Below are positions 21,300-33,100 of a stretch of 64,000 nt of DNA, one piece after another. This DNA is from Asterias amurensis (taxonomy: Eukaryota > Echinodermata > Asteroidea > Forcipulatida > Asteriidae). The stretch spans positions 17,158,349 to 17,222,348 of the forward strand of contig NC_092651.1 of NCBI RefSeq assembly GCF_032118995.1, in the 5' to 3' direction. Every line of letters begins with the position of its first letter. The stretch's first letter is position 1. The notes under the pieces were generated by a model. That model saw only the letters and a list, made by a program, of their open reading frames with translations, was not told the origin of the DNA and made no database searches. Position numbers and translations under genes: made by a program.

Positions 21300-24065
21300 A
21301 TGGTAAGTATGACAATATTGTATTTTTCTTGTTTGATTTTTTGAGTGTAAATTGAATTGTTAATGGAGAAATGTGCAGCATCTTATTCGTGATAAAAACA
21401 AATTACGCTGCCACAGTCGAAATGTTAGTCCATGAATAGACACAGTCAAAACGGACACTGTGTAACACACTTTCTTGTCACACGAAAATCGACACCTCAT
21501 ATGACCAACTTTAATTTAGATTTTAAGTTTTAGGACATTTATTTGTTGGATGTGACTGATTGGTCGATCTAGCAATAATAAATAGCATTCTATGATTCTG
21601 CTCTCTTCTCTGTCTGGCTGGGCGATCTATTATATTTCTATTTCTATCTCGCTGTGCTATGCTATTTTGGCATGTTTGTTTGGACTTGGTCTTGGACTTG
21701 AAGTATCTTAATCTTATATTTCTAAAAACTCAAATTTCTAATGACTTGTTTGTTGTATTTGTAAATGTAATTGTATAAATTATAATAATAATGTATTGTT
21801 CGCATCATAGCTATCAATCGAATCTGTTTGTGCAGCGGGGTTGACTACTGACCTGAGGCGGTAACCACATGACTATAGTATTGAGGCATACATAATTCAA
21901 TAGTTCAATAGATTTACTGAGTGCCTAAATAATGTTTTTAAATGAATGGAGGAAATATAACTGTAGTGTATGCAGACTCAGTGATCTATTTATAGAATAT
22001 GATGTCATTGTTTCACGCGAGATCTCGTTGTACGAGAGCTCTGTTGTTTTGCTTGTTTCTAAATCATGTGAATAGAACCTGAGTATTTGACGCAAGGTTA
22101 CACCCGTTTCCTTGTCTGTTATTACCTATATTGACGATGTAAGAAGTAAGAACACATTCACAACAATAACTGTTGCTGACATGACAATGAACGTTCATCA
22201 CACACTCCTGTTCTCTCCACAGGCTGCCAGGTACCTCGCACAGATCATAGTCCTAGGTGGGCAGGTAGTGGGTAGAGCCTTCACAAGGGCCCTCCGTCAA
22301 GAATTCCAAGGTAGAGTATTTCAATATCGGACTTCTTAGAGTAGACAAAGCAAACTTACATGGTATAAAAATGGTTATGACAGACCTGATACTTCACGGA
22401 GGCACCAAAGGCGATTGCCTCCTGATCCCCTGGCCATTGCCTTGGTGCCCTTGAAAAGCTCCAGTAGAAATTAAAAATAGCCGCATAGGGTGCCTTTTAC
22501 CTGAAAGAAAATGCCTTGGTGCCCTTGCCCTTCCAAAAACGAAGCATACAACAGACATGGATGGTTGGAAAACTTTCTTCAAAACAACTTTTGCTTGAAA
22601 CGCTTAAAGTTTTGAGCAATAAGTCAAACATTTAGTTTTTGTCAAATATTGAACCAATATGAAAATTGTTATAGCTCAACAAATGATATCACAATTATTT
22701 TACTCGTCCATTTTTCTCTGTTTTCAGCGAGTCAACAAGCAGCGAAGCGCGCTGGAGGAGGCAAGGAGGGCGCAAAGTCTGCAGCCAAGGACAACCTCTC
22801 GGGTATCACCTTACAAGAATCTATGCAGATACTCAACATCTCCAAGTTAGACGCTCCGACCGTTGAGAAAAACTTTGAGCATTTATTCAAAGTGAACGAC
22901 AAGAGTAAAGGGGGCTCGTTCTACCTGCAATCAAAGGTACATACTGTCTTGATTATGTGTCTAAGGTTTTAGCCAGGGTTTAGTGATGGGTCTCAAAATT
23001 AGGCCTGGGCGAATTATTCGAATATCCGGTTAATGACGAATAGGTTTTCCTATCCGTAACAGCGAATGCCTTTTTTTTCTTAACCGGATATCCGCATAGG
23101 GCGCGAATAGCTGTTTATAAACCGGATAGTTCTGTAATTACAACCAAGTAACCGGATATTCTTTAATATCCGAATATCCGCGGACGTCGGGCGACAACTG
23201 ACATGAATGTTTTGTCTGAATCCTAATGAAACTTCTATTAAGACAGCATAAAACAGCATAAATTAAGTATTTTGCTATGCTCACCTCCGTGAAGAGTTAA
23301 AACAATGACATTTCTGACGTAATTTGTTCAAAGATTACAAAAGTTTTCCTTCACGTAGAGCCATCCACGATCAAAAGAAAAAGCAAATCGCCATCTTTAA
23401 ATTAGATCCGGTCATTTTTATGAATGAACCGAGTGACACTGTCTAAAACTAATATCAATCCGCCCAGAAGATCTCGTTCACAAACGAACAGCGCCCTCTA
23501 GCGACAAAAAAAACTATTCGAATATCTGGTTAATTTCGGATAGTTGGCCAGCGGTATCCGAATAACAAAATTTCACTATTCGCCCAGCACTAGTCAAAAT
23601 TTTGCTGGAAATTTAAAACTAGATGTCCAAATTGTTTACTTATGTAAACGAAAGCTAAAACAGGGTGTCCAAATTTAAAACAGGGTATTCGAAAGACACC
23701 CAGACACCTCTCTGGCGAACACTTTGGGTGTGTCTGTGCGGCAGTTCAAATCATTGCCGTAACTGATGCTAAGGATTCTAACTGCTCAGTGGTCTAGTGG
23801 TAGGACACCTACTTTAGCAATGTCCTGAGGGATTTGCCTGTGGATGTTTTTTACAGAACTCGGGGAAAGTACCCAGTATACAGTGCTTATTACACATCGC
23901 TTTATGAGTAAAAAAACGAATTATAAATTTGCATTCCTTTGTTTTTTTATTGTTCAGGTGATTCGAGCAAAGGAGAGACTCGACCAAGAATTAGCACCAA
24001 AGAAGAACATTGACAGTGGTGCAGCGCAACAAGACACAAAAGAAGCGCCGCCACCACCCACGTGA
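21300..24065 (+). CDS. PAM16: Mitochondrial import motor subunit PAM16 (Magmas), complete, four exons
   Basis: PAM16 sits on the matrix face of the TIM23 complex and restrains the J-protein PAM18, controlling mtHsp70 during import. Exons: 21300-21302 (ATG only, before GTAAGT), 22223-22310, 22728-22936 and 23958-24065. They total 408 nt, or 135 residues (human 125). The N-terminus [20 protein letters not shown] and RALRQEFQ match the family membrane-proximal segment. [18 protein letters not shown] and [20 protein letters not shown] cover the J-like domain (about residues 55-110), where DKS stands in place of the HPD motif, as usual for PAM16. The C-terminus ERLDQEL is followed by a Pro-rich tail ending APPPPT. 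The start exon carrying only ATG is inferred from the strong donor and from family N-termini. Intron 3 contains a hAT MITE and a SINE. Confidence 0.94.
22385..22553 (+). repeat. R4 interspersed repeat in PAM16 intron 2
   Basis: It begins CCTGATACTTCACGGAGGCA and contains CCATTGCCTTGGTGCCCTTG twice in variant form. It matches 30985-31153 in the same orientation. The ends are not clearly inverted. Confidence 0.75.
23001..23593. mobile_element. hAT-type MITE with 8-bp target site duplication
   Basis: A 593-bp element in PAM16 intron 3. The ends read AGGCCTGGGCGAATTATTCG and TATTCGCCCAGCACTAG, inverse over CTGGGCGAAT. It is flanked on both sides by TCAAAATT (22993-23000 and 23594-23601). Eight-base duplications with CTGGGCG-type ends are typical of hAT elements. 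No transposase is present. A second copy in opposite orientation lies at 56152-57391. Confidence 0.85.
23780..23935 (+). mobile_element. SINE with GTATACAGTGCTTA tail
   Basis: A tRNA-like start AGTGGTCTAGTGGTAGGACA is followed by AAAGTACCCAGTATACAGTG and GAGTAAAAAAAC. The tail matches copies at 41330-41370 and 43480-43530. It ends just before the last PAM16 exon. Confidence 0.65.
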
Positions 24066-24101
24066 CACGCCGCATCACTCCAGACATTTTTTATCTGTAC
24101 A

Positions 24102-24107
24102 AATAAA
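24102..24107 (+). other. PAM16: PAM16 poly(A) signal
   Basis: AATAAA lies 37 bases after the PAM16 stop codon. This is a very short 3' UTR but the only hexamer nearby, followed by GT-rich sequence. Confidence 0.6.
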
Positions 24108-24109
24108 CT

Positions 24110-25310
24110 GTTAATCGCAAATGGTCTTGACTTCACTGGTAGATTTGTGGCTGGAATGGAGACTAATTGAGTAGACTGGATTTCTTGGCTCTGTAGTTGG
24201 TGTTTGGAAAAGTCTGGATTGGAGCAACCGGAGTTGTACCAGCACGAAGCTTCAAGAGCTAATTATTAGTGAATGATTTAGTCTTGAAAGTTAACACCTA
24301 CCCTCCTTTGTTAATACTAAAAACTGGTTTAGTTGGCAGGCTTGATGCTTTGTTTTTGAGAGGGCAAGGCGGTGTTCCTTAGTAACAATTATCTCTTTTA
24401 GGGCAAATTAAATTTAATTACTTCAAGGGGAATAGAGGCGATTGCCTCCATTCCTAGTGCCTGGATTTGTAATAAGCCTAATGACATGAAAGTTTGTACC
24501 CCACCTTGGGAAAGTTGTGTCACAATTTTCCCCACAAGAGGGCGCTGGCATCAATGATCCGCTTTCACCACATGTGGCTTCTCTTAGAGTGGTTCAGGTA
24601 GTGAGAGCAGATCGTGAATGATGGCTCCCTCTCGTTGGGGACAATTGTGTTCAAAGAAAACATGAGCAAACTTGAAAGTGCAAAACCAAAATGCGATACA
24701 CTAATAGTGTGAAAGTATCAAGAGTTTTGCATGTGTTCTTTTTTTTTGACATTCTATCTGCTGTGATTTAACAAGGCAATATGTAATTTTACCGAACAAA
24801 ATGGTTTGTTTAAAATAAAGGGGTACAAATAAGATACACATAATTTGAAATGTTTTGTGTCTTTGTTTTGCTTCGGAAATTGGGGTGGCTGTATAAGAAT
24901 AATTTATCATTTAACCTATTTTTTACAGCATTAAGAAATGTCTACATCACAATTACAGTTTAATCTTATTTTAATTGCCTGTATTGTATGTAGTTTTCGT
25001 GCATCAACGATGAAAAACACGGTGAATTAACAGTCTCATTTTTAAATCAAATCACAATTCAGTTTTCTTGATAAAATTTAATCATCTTTAATTGATCTAC
25101 AATATAAATAGTTGAAATACAACACAAAGTAAAAATATGAATGTTGAAACAAAAACTCAACTCTTGACGAAACAAAAAGGAACTTTGGTTCATTCAATTT
25201 TGAACTTTAACTAGCTGGCTGTCGCATGCAAAGTAATAATGAGTCGGCCCTCTGTGATGTGATGGCCAGTGCACGCACACAGTAAGTGGGTAGGAGTTCA
25301 TAATTCCACG
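24110..25310. other. Intergenic with a degenerate R4 piece
   Basis: An R4-like fragment is visible at about 24340-24465 (GCTTTGTTTTTGAGAGGGCA, GAGGCGATTGCCTCCATTCC). The rest is unassigned AT-rich sequence with no coding signal. Confidence 0.45.
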
Positions 25311-25312
25311 TA

Positions 25313-25625
25313 CAGCCCTGTGGCTAGCCTTGTCCAAGGGTCTTTACGCAAGCACCGACCCGCTCTGTTTTACGACGACCTGCATAGATTCATGTACTGG
25401 CAGGGTACTGGGTATATATACATGTACTTGATACCGTGGGGTCGAAGCATGGTTTTCAAGGTTTTTCAATCTTTGTATGAGGTTGAAAAACCTCAAAAAA
25501 CCATACTTCGACCTCACGATATCAAGTACATGTACTATGCATTCGTCGTCCAATGCTAGTGAATTCAGAGCGGGCGCGCCGGTGCTTGCCTTAAGAGCCT
25601 TGGACAAGGCTACCCTGTGGCCCAT
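25313..25625. mobile_element. Long foldback (palindromic) element
   Basis: Outer arms carry GCCTTGTCCAAGGGTCTTTA and its inverse near 25600. Inner arms carry ACATGTACTTGATACCGTGG and its inverse ending near 25532. The centre is close to 25470. Arms total about 150 bp each, so it could form one long hairpin. Frames on both strands are by-products. Confidence 0.75.
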
Positions 25626-26605
25626 CAGTCTGGGTCCAATTTCATAAAGGTGTTAACCTGAAAATTCTGCCGAGCAAATTTATTTACTAAGCAATATATG
25701 AGTGGGGTATCTGTCACTTGTATTCGGGTTGGTAAACATTTTGGCAAAGCAAGATTTGTTTGTGCTTACTGGCTTTATGCATTAGGGCCCTGATATGATC
25801 ATGATGACAGTGACCTGTTTAAGTGGCATTCCTCTATAAACCAGCAGTTACAAAACTCCTTGGTGGTTTAATCTGTTTGTGTTAAAAGTTTGACTTACAT
25901 GGACAACTTTTTTTTATTTTTACAGTACAAAATCCAAAAGGCCCCCCCCCAACGAAAAATGTAATAAAAGCTCAACAAAGAGTAACCAAGACACACACAA
26001 AAACTGTTGCACTGGTAAGAACAGCCCTTAGATGTGTATGGCAAAAACTGACAAAACAGCCAAGGCGTAAAAATGTAGAAATATCACGCAATATATGAAG
26101 TAAAATCTTGTTTAAAGTTGAAGACACATCTGGTTTATCAAGAATAGAGTACTAGTTTTTAACAATTTTAATTCATGTATAAAAAAAATACCACTTGGAA
26201 AAAACAAATGCATGTACAAGGAAACCCACGAAATTCCCCTTTTAAAAAATGGTGCCCGTCAGTCTTATTATTAGCTTGCAAAACACCCTCATCCAGCAGT
26301 TGTAAACAAACCCATACTATTCAAAGGAAGAAAGGTATATGTTTGTCCCTCACACAATTACACAATAATTACCAATCATCACTTAAAAGTCATACAATAA
26401 ATAACATTCATGTTTCATAAGAGTGTACACTAGCTGGCAAGTAGTGGTGATAAAAATTTAAAAAATTAACCTACAATTGGAGCTCTGTATCAGATCCAAG
26501 TCTATAATCATTTTCATAATCATATAAATAAACAAAGGGAACTAACCAGGTATATTATTTCAAATAGTTTTAGGTTGCAAGGAAACGAATTTTACTAGAG
26601 CAGGA

Positions 26606-26870
26606 AGTGTCGTGGCCGAGCGGTTAAGAGCTCCGAATTCAAACTCTGGTGTTTCTGATCAGCAGAGTGTGGGTTCGAATCCCCAGCCGTGACACTTGTG
26701 TCCTTAAGCAAGACACTAAGCCGTTGGTCCCATGTGTTGTGTGACGCTTCTAAAAGAACCCAGTGCATGCACTTATCGAAAAGAAAAGGGGTCGGCCCCG
26801 GTTTACCTGGCTGTGGCTGCTGTAGCATCTTGTAAACCATTACATGGTGTAAGGATTAGGTCTCATAATT
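26606..26870 (+). mobile_element. tRNA-Leu-like SINE
   Basis: It starts with GTGTCGTGGCCGAGCGGTTA (A-box region) and has a B box GGTTCGAATCC at 26672-26682. A tail CCTTAAGCAAGACACT follows. The head resembles a tRNA-Leu with a long variable arm. Related copies occur near 29655 and 46674. Confidence 0.75.
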
Positions 26871-27079
26871 TCAAAATCTTCGTCCCACTCGATCCCCTTG
26901 CAGTAAAACATAATTGGCGCTTTGTATCCTTTAGAAAAAGGTGCGTTAAAAAAATGTTTATTATAATTATTATTATTAATTTCAACCTGCCAGTACAGAC
27001 TCAACCAACTGAGTCATCTACATGCATGATATTTTGTCCCTTGGAAGAAAAGTAGGAACATACTTTTGCTGACCTGAAT

Positions 27080-27450
27080 AATAATTTAGGAGGCTAATCA
27101 TCCTTACTCGCAGCTGAAGGGGCGACTACAGCAAGTTCAAGAAGCAGGCATGCAAGGGTGCCTTTGGCAGCCAGCCACATCAAGCCATTAAAATTGAATT
27201 ACCCTTTGACTTACCCTTTTTGGGATATAACAAAGATTAATTGAATTGAATTTAAATGAAAAGCATGGGGCACAGCCTAGAGATCGAAGGTGTTTAATTT
27301 TTCCCAAGGGAGGAAAACCGAATAGTCTGGAAAACCCTCGCGGCACAGCAGAGAACCAACGCACAACTCAACTCGCATACAGCCCTGGCGGGGTATCAAA
27401 CCAGGGTCACCTTGGTGAGAGGCGAGCGCTTTACGCACAAGCCAACCAGG
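27080..27450 (-). mobile_element. tRNA-derived SINE, minus strand
   Basis: On the minus strand it begins GCCTGGTTGGCTTGTGCGTA (A-box region) and has a B box GGTTTGATACC at 27392-27402. The body contains AGTTGTGCGTTGGTTCTCTG. Its older relative is at 5405-5665. Confidence 0.75.
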
Positions 27451-27852
27451 CAAACCAAATGAATGCAAACATCTGAAAACAGACTAAAGTGGGAAGAATA
27501 TCATACCTGCATCTAGTCATTATGTTGGCAGTCTCCCTATTTTGTCATTTCATAAAATGTACATAGATCCAGACAGATTTGCAAAACATTGGTAAGATTG
27601 AACAAATAAAAGATCATAGACTTACATGTACATGTAGATGTAGACTTACAAAGATGGTCATGGTGGAAAAATTCCCTTGATATTTGTTTGCCTAAAATGT
27701 GACAGCACGAGCTGCCCCCCCCCCCCACACCCCCAACCTCTGATCAAGTCACTGCATGAACTGGTACCCGACTACCTAAGTATCGTCAAGACGATTGTGA
27801 CAATTGCATAGAAAAGTGTATCAATGCAGTGTTTGAACTACAATAATCACAT

Positions 27853-28095
27853 GGGTGCGTTCGATTAGCTTCCCCCAGTCGACCTCGGTCTGCCCCCGGT
27901 ACGTTTGAATAGCTTTGACGTCATTCCAGGGGCTCACCCGGGTCAGCTCCAAGTGCCCTGCTTGTGGAACAGGTCACTTGGGGCTGCATGACGTCACCAC
28001 GAGAGGGTGAGTGATTGTTCGATTAGCTCTTGTCAGGGGCTCACCCAGGTGAGCACCGCAGGGCCCACCCAGTGAAGCTAATCGAACGCACCCAG
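27853..28095. mobile_element. MITE with 20-bp perfect terminal inverted repeats
   Basis: It starts GGGTGCGTTCGATTAGCTTC and ends GAAGCTAATCGAACGCACCC. The interior also has paired pieces (GGGGCTCACCC, GACGTCA). It is GC-rich against its surroundings. No clear target duplication is visible. Confidence 0.8.
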
Positions 28096-28240
28096 TATCT
28101 TTGTTCGAGGGTGCCAGTCGCTAGCCATATAACCGTTAGTTATCATGTCGCCAGACGTCTCACCCAAGTTTATGATACAAACCTGGGAAGCGGCAGCCAG
28201 GGGATCAGTTCAAGGGGGTGCAACTTTTTCATATAAATAT
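28096..28240 (-). mobile_element. Truncated SINE body
   Basis: Inverse of the body part of the SINE at 9528-9690 (CAGTCGCTAGCCATATAACC, TACAAACCTGGGAAGCGGCA), without its tRNA-like module. Confidence 0.6.
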
Positions 28241-28280
28241 CCATTCAATTCAATTTCCAAAGTGGTTTATTACTTAATAT

Positions 28281-28671
28281 TAAAGGAACACGTTGCCTTG
28301 GATCGGTCGAGTTGGTCTTTGAAAAGCGTTTGTAACCGTTTTTTATAAAATGCATATGGGTAGAAAGATGTTGTAAAAGTAGAATACAATGATCCACACA
28401 AACATACCTCGAAATTGCGTGGTTTTCCTTTTACCTTGTCGACTAACACGTCGGCCATTTATGGGGGTCAAAATTTTGACTCCCATAAATGGCCGACCAT
28501 GTTAGTTCGCACAGTAGAAGGAAAACCACGCAATTTCGAGGCAAACTTGTGTGGATCATTGTATTCTACTTTTAAAACATCTTTCCAACCATATGCGTTT
28601 TATAAAAAAACGGTTACAAACGCTTTTGTTTTGACCAACTCGTCCGATCCAAGGCAACGTGTTCCTTTAAA
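28281..28671. mobile_element. R2 foldback element
   Basis: A nearly perfect palindrome of about 390 bp with ends AAAGGAACACGTTGCCTTGG and CCAAGGCAACGTGTTCCTTT. It has the same centre as the copy at 13010-13400. Confidence 0.85.
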
Positions 28672-28994
28672 CAAAAGTGGGAAAACCCAGTCACAATCTG
28701 TGTACCTCTGAACGAGACATTTTATCCCTTGTACATCTACACAATAACAATTAATATTTCTCTGATTTGTGAAAGTGTACTATGATTACATAAAAACTAT
28801 AAAATTTAAGACAAATTCTAATAAATAACAGTACTCAAGTTTTTTTTCTATATACATGAGAAAAATACATTATGTTTTGTCTTCAAATACAAAAATGTCC
28901 ATGTGGTGAAAAAGAAGATTTTTCCCAATTTAACGGAATACTAAATACAATATCTGTACAAACTTACAGAACCAAAATCTTTACTATTTATTTA

Positions 28995-29391
28995 TTTAAA
29001 GACACTGAATATTATTGGTAATTGCTCAAAATAGTTGTTAGCATACAAACTTAGTTGTAAGCAATCAATGGAGAGATGTTGATGGTATAAAACATTGTGA
29101 GAAACGGCTCCCTCTGAAGTAACGTCATTTTCGAGAAAGAAGTTATTTTCACTAACATATTTGAGTTTGACTTTGAGACCTCAGAATTTGATTTTGAGGT
29201 CTTGAAATCAAGCATCTGAAAGCACACAACTTCGTGTGACAAGGGTGTTTTTTCTTCCATTATTACCTTAGCAACTTCGACGACCAATTGAGTTTAAATT
29301 TTCACAGATTTGTTACTTTATGCATATGTTGAGATACACCAAGTGAGAAGACTGGTTTATGACAATTACCAAAGGTGTCCAGTGTCTTTAA
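28995..29391 (-). mobile_element. R1 MITE copy
   Basis: Ends TTTAAAGACACTGAATATTA and GGTGTCCAGTGTCTTTAA are inverse with a few changes. The body is in minus orientation with all R1 landmarks. Confidence 0.8.
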
Positions 29392-29654
29392 TGGTATAAG
29401 AAGTCTGCAATACAACTAATCCCATCAATTGCTGTTTTTCCTCTGAAATAAGGGCGCAAGAACTCAAATGCAAAGATCAAACTTTTAAAAGGTCAAAGGT
29501 CAAATTTGAGAATCAAAGTTTCAAATTTCAAGTCAACAATTTCACTGACCAGACAGAAACTGAATCTATTCTTCAGGCAAAGTGCAAACATTAACGATTG
29601 CTCGTATGTTTATATATGAGTGATGCTTTCTGCTTTGCATGTTGTGGATAAGAA

Positions 29655-29900
29655 CAAAACTATGTACACTGGGTACACCACCGGACCCAAGCTCTGGTCT
29701 TGTCAGCAGCTGAATGTGGGTTCAAATCCCAGTCAGGACACTTGTGCCCTTGAGCAAGGCACTTATTAACCATAGTTTCTTTGTTAGAAGTTGGGATGCT
29801 ACGTCCTTGGTGACTGTGAAAGGGGTAGCCTTGTTTCAGCCCCCGGAGTAGGTGGCAACATGCCCTTGGTGTCATTTGATTAGGGTGGCAGCCCTCACCT
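29655..29900 (+). mobile_element. Degenerate tRNA-derived SINE
   Basis: A B box GGGTTCAAATCCC lies at 29718-29730, followed by CCTTGAGCAAGGCACTTA, which matches the tail of the SINE at 26606. The A-box side is eroded. Confidence 0.6.
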
Positions 29901-30120
29901 TGTGAAGTCAGGCATTTTTCATAAAATGACTTAAAGTGTGTTTTATAAATACGTGCAGTATTATGACAAGAAAACGGTGATCTACAAACATTACCACCAC
30001 ATTTATAAGGATTTTGAAAATAGGGACCTAAACAAAGCTAGTCCCATCAGAGGAAGACTCAATATCATACATTTTTCTTAGTTTCTAAAAAAATTCGCAA
30101 GAAAAGTACCAACTTCACAT

Positions 30121-33100
30121 CTAACTGCTTTCACTTTTGCATTCCATCGACACATCATGTATCGACAGCCCGTCTTGATTCAAGCCAAACCTCTGCGACC
30201 TTTCCCCGTCCTTGGTCGTCTCATTGTTATGCAAACTGGCCATGGAGAATGTCGCCGAGGTATTCCCGGAAAAGTCCGACAGGTGTCCCGGGAGCGTGAC
30301 ATAGCTGTAGTGAGGTTGCAGCGACGGGGAGTGTACAAGGATCGGGTAAACGATCACCCCCTCAGGTAGTCCTGATACGTTACTCGTTGGGGGCGACTGT
30401 GTCAGCCCTGGGATGATCGGGACGGGGGAGGGCGAGGGCTTCGATGGTGAGATGCGTGGGCTGGGCCTGGCTGGCGGTGGGGATGTCGTGGATGGCTTCT
30501 GCGATATGTAATGATTAAGGTGGTCACAGTTGGCGTAATGCCCGAACGTCTTGACGTGCTTCCGTAGGGAGCTGGGGTCTGTGTAACGCTTGTCGCAGCC
30601 GGCGACTTTACAGAAGTAGGGCTTCTCCTCTAGGTGGGTGCGTGTGTGCTTGAAGCGATCACTGGAGTTTGAGTACCGCTTGTTACAGCCGGCAACAGGA
30701 CACACATATGGCCTTTCACCTGAAAAGATGAATGCAGGATGTTTACACAGTTTCAGGTTGGACTCCATCACATGCAAGTAAATATTATTCAATCCATTAA
30801 CAAAGTCTACTCCGCGGTAGTACAATACAGTTCTCTAAAGAACAAAATCTACCTGGCAAGTAGAAACACACATGGTGTTACCGCAAACCAAATATATATT
30901 GATACCTCACCGTGCAATGCCTCAAATCCCATAAACCTACAATATAAAGTAGAAACTAATTAAAGGCCGTTATAAACTACCATGCCTGATACTTCATGGA
31001 GGCAGTGAAAGCGGTTGCCTCCATGCACCCAAGTCATTGCCTTGGTGCCCGTGAAATGCTACAGTAGAAATTTACAATTTCCACATAGGGTGCCCTTTAC
31101 CAAGAGAAAATGCCTTGGAGCCCTTTCCCTTTCAAAAATGAATAATACAGGCCTGAACTTCATACCATTCTAAATGCAACATACTACAAAATATTGTGGC
31201 TGATATTAATGTGGCTTGTTTTAAAAGGATTGAAGATTGAAGGAAGTTTGGGTTACTGTGAAAACTAAAAATATAACATAGTATTAGGTAATAAGTCTTT
31301 CAGCCAATGTTACACAAGTTAAACACCATAATATCAGAAGTTGGTGAGCACCTAAAGATCTCAAAAAAATAATTAATCCAAAACAATAATTACAGAAGAA
31401 GAAATAAACTGACACAAAAAAACAAACCAGATTCCATTAAAAAAAACTATAAAAACTGTACCAGGATCAAAACTATCAGTGATCAGTAACCCGCACAAAG
31501 AGATTCACAAACAATATTTCAAATACAAATAAATGAAACAAATTAAATAAACATTTCAAATCAAAGTTGATAAAAAAACATCAAACTTCACAAAATATCA
31601 GATTTTGTCTTCCATAGAGCTGTGTACAAAATAGTGCCTGCAGGAAGTCCAGGCTTGGTGGCTCTTTTGCAAAACATGTGATGTCACAGGTCACAACATC
31701 TATTATGAAATGGCATTCCACCTCGCCCCCTTCAGAGCTACCCACACCCCAAATGAGCACACAAAAGACCCAAGGTTATTTCATTTATCAACTTTTACAT
31801 CAATTTCCAGGGACAAAAGGTCTCTTGCCCTACAGCAGAAATTATTGAAATCAGGCCTCAGAAAAGGCAGAGTAGATTCATTTGTTAAAAGCATTGCTTG
31901 CTCCGACAAAACTTGAAAAGCACCGCATTAAACAAATCTGTTTTATAACAGAATCAAATTTTTAAAGGAGTAATACATGATTGAAAAAAAAAAAAACATT
32001 GGGAAAACTTGTTAAGTTTAAAATATTTCTTTTTAAAAACTTAATACCAGTGCCAATGGGAGAATTTCGAGGCGCTGGGGGCAGCAGACATAATAGTGTT
32101 TTTTTTCCGACTCATGCGGAGTATTGCGCACGAAGGTCTGAGAATGCGCTATACAGGCGAGAACTGTGAAGAAGGACCATCCAAAAGTCTCCAACTGTCC
32201 TGGACCCAATTTCATAGAGCTGCCTCAGCAGAAAAAAAAATTAAAGGCAGTGGACACTATTAGTGGACACTATTGGTAATTGTCAAATACTAGCCTTCAC
32301 AGTTGGTGTATCTCAACATACGCATAAAATAACAAACCTGTGGAAATTTGAGCTCAATCGGTCATCATACTTGCGAAATAATAATGAAAGAAAAAAACCA
32401 CCCTTGTCACACGAAGTTGTGTGCGTTTAGATGGTTGATTTCGAGACGTCAAGTTCTAAACCTGAGGTCTCGAAATCAAATTCGTGAAAAATTACTTCTT
32501 TCTTGAAAACTATGGCACTTCAGAGGGAGCCGTTGCTCACAATGTTTTATACTATCAACCTCTCCCCATTACTCGTCACCAAGAAAGGTTTTATGCTAAT
32601 AATTATTTTGAGTAATTACCAATAGCCTTTAACAACTTACCTGTATGTGATCTGTTGTGTATCTTGAGGTTTTCTAACCTGGAGAAGGACTTGTGACATA
32701 TTGGACACTGGTGTGGTTTTTCGTTTGTATGCGTTCTGACATGGATCAACATTTTATACCTAGAAATGCAATCAGGGTCAAATAATATTTCAAAAAATGC
32801 AATTGCCCGTAATTTTGTTTAAGAAAGCTTATGAAGTTCATAATTTTCTGAGAAGTATTTCCTTCTGGAATGAAGTCATATTCAAGACAACTGTATCTGA
32901 GCAACTTTAAAATAAGCACAGCAGTGATCCCTGTAACTAATATGTGTAGTGTCATTCTTTAGTGAGACAGGTTAGTTTTATTGTGCACATCCACATTTAT
33001 TTAATAATAATAATAATTATAAATTTATAACGCGCACATATCTGTCTCAATAGAGACACCCAAGGTACACAAAAAAGGGTTAAAAAAATCGCTCAGTTCC

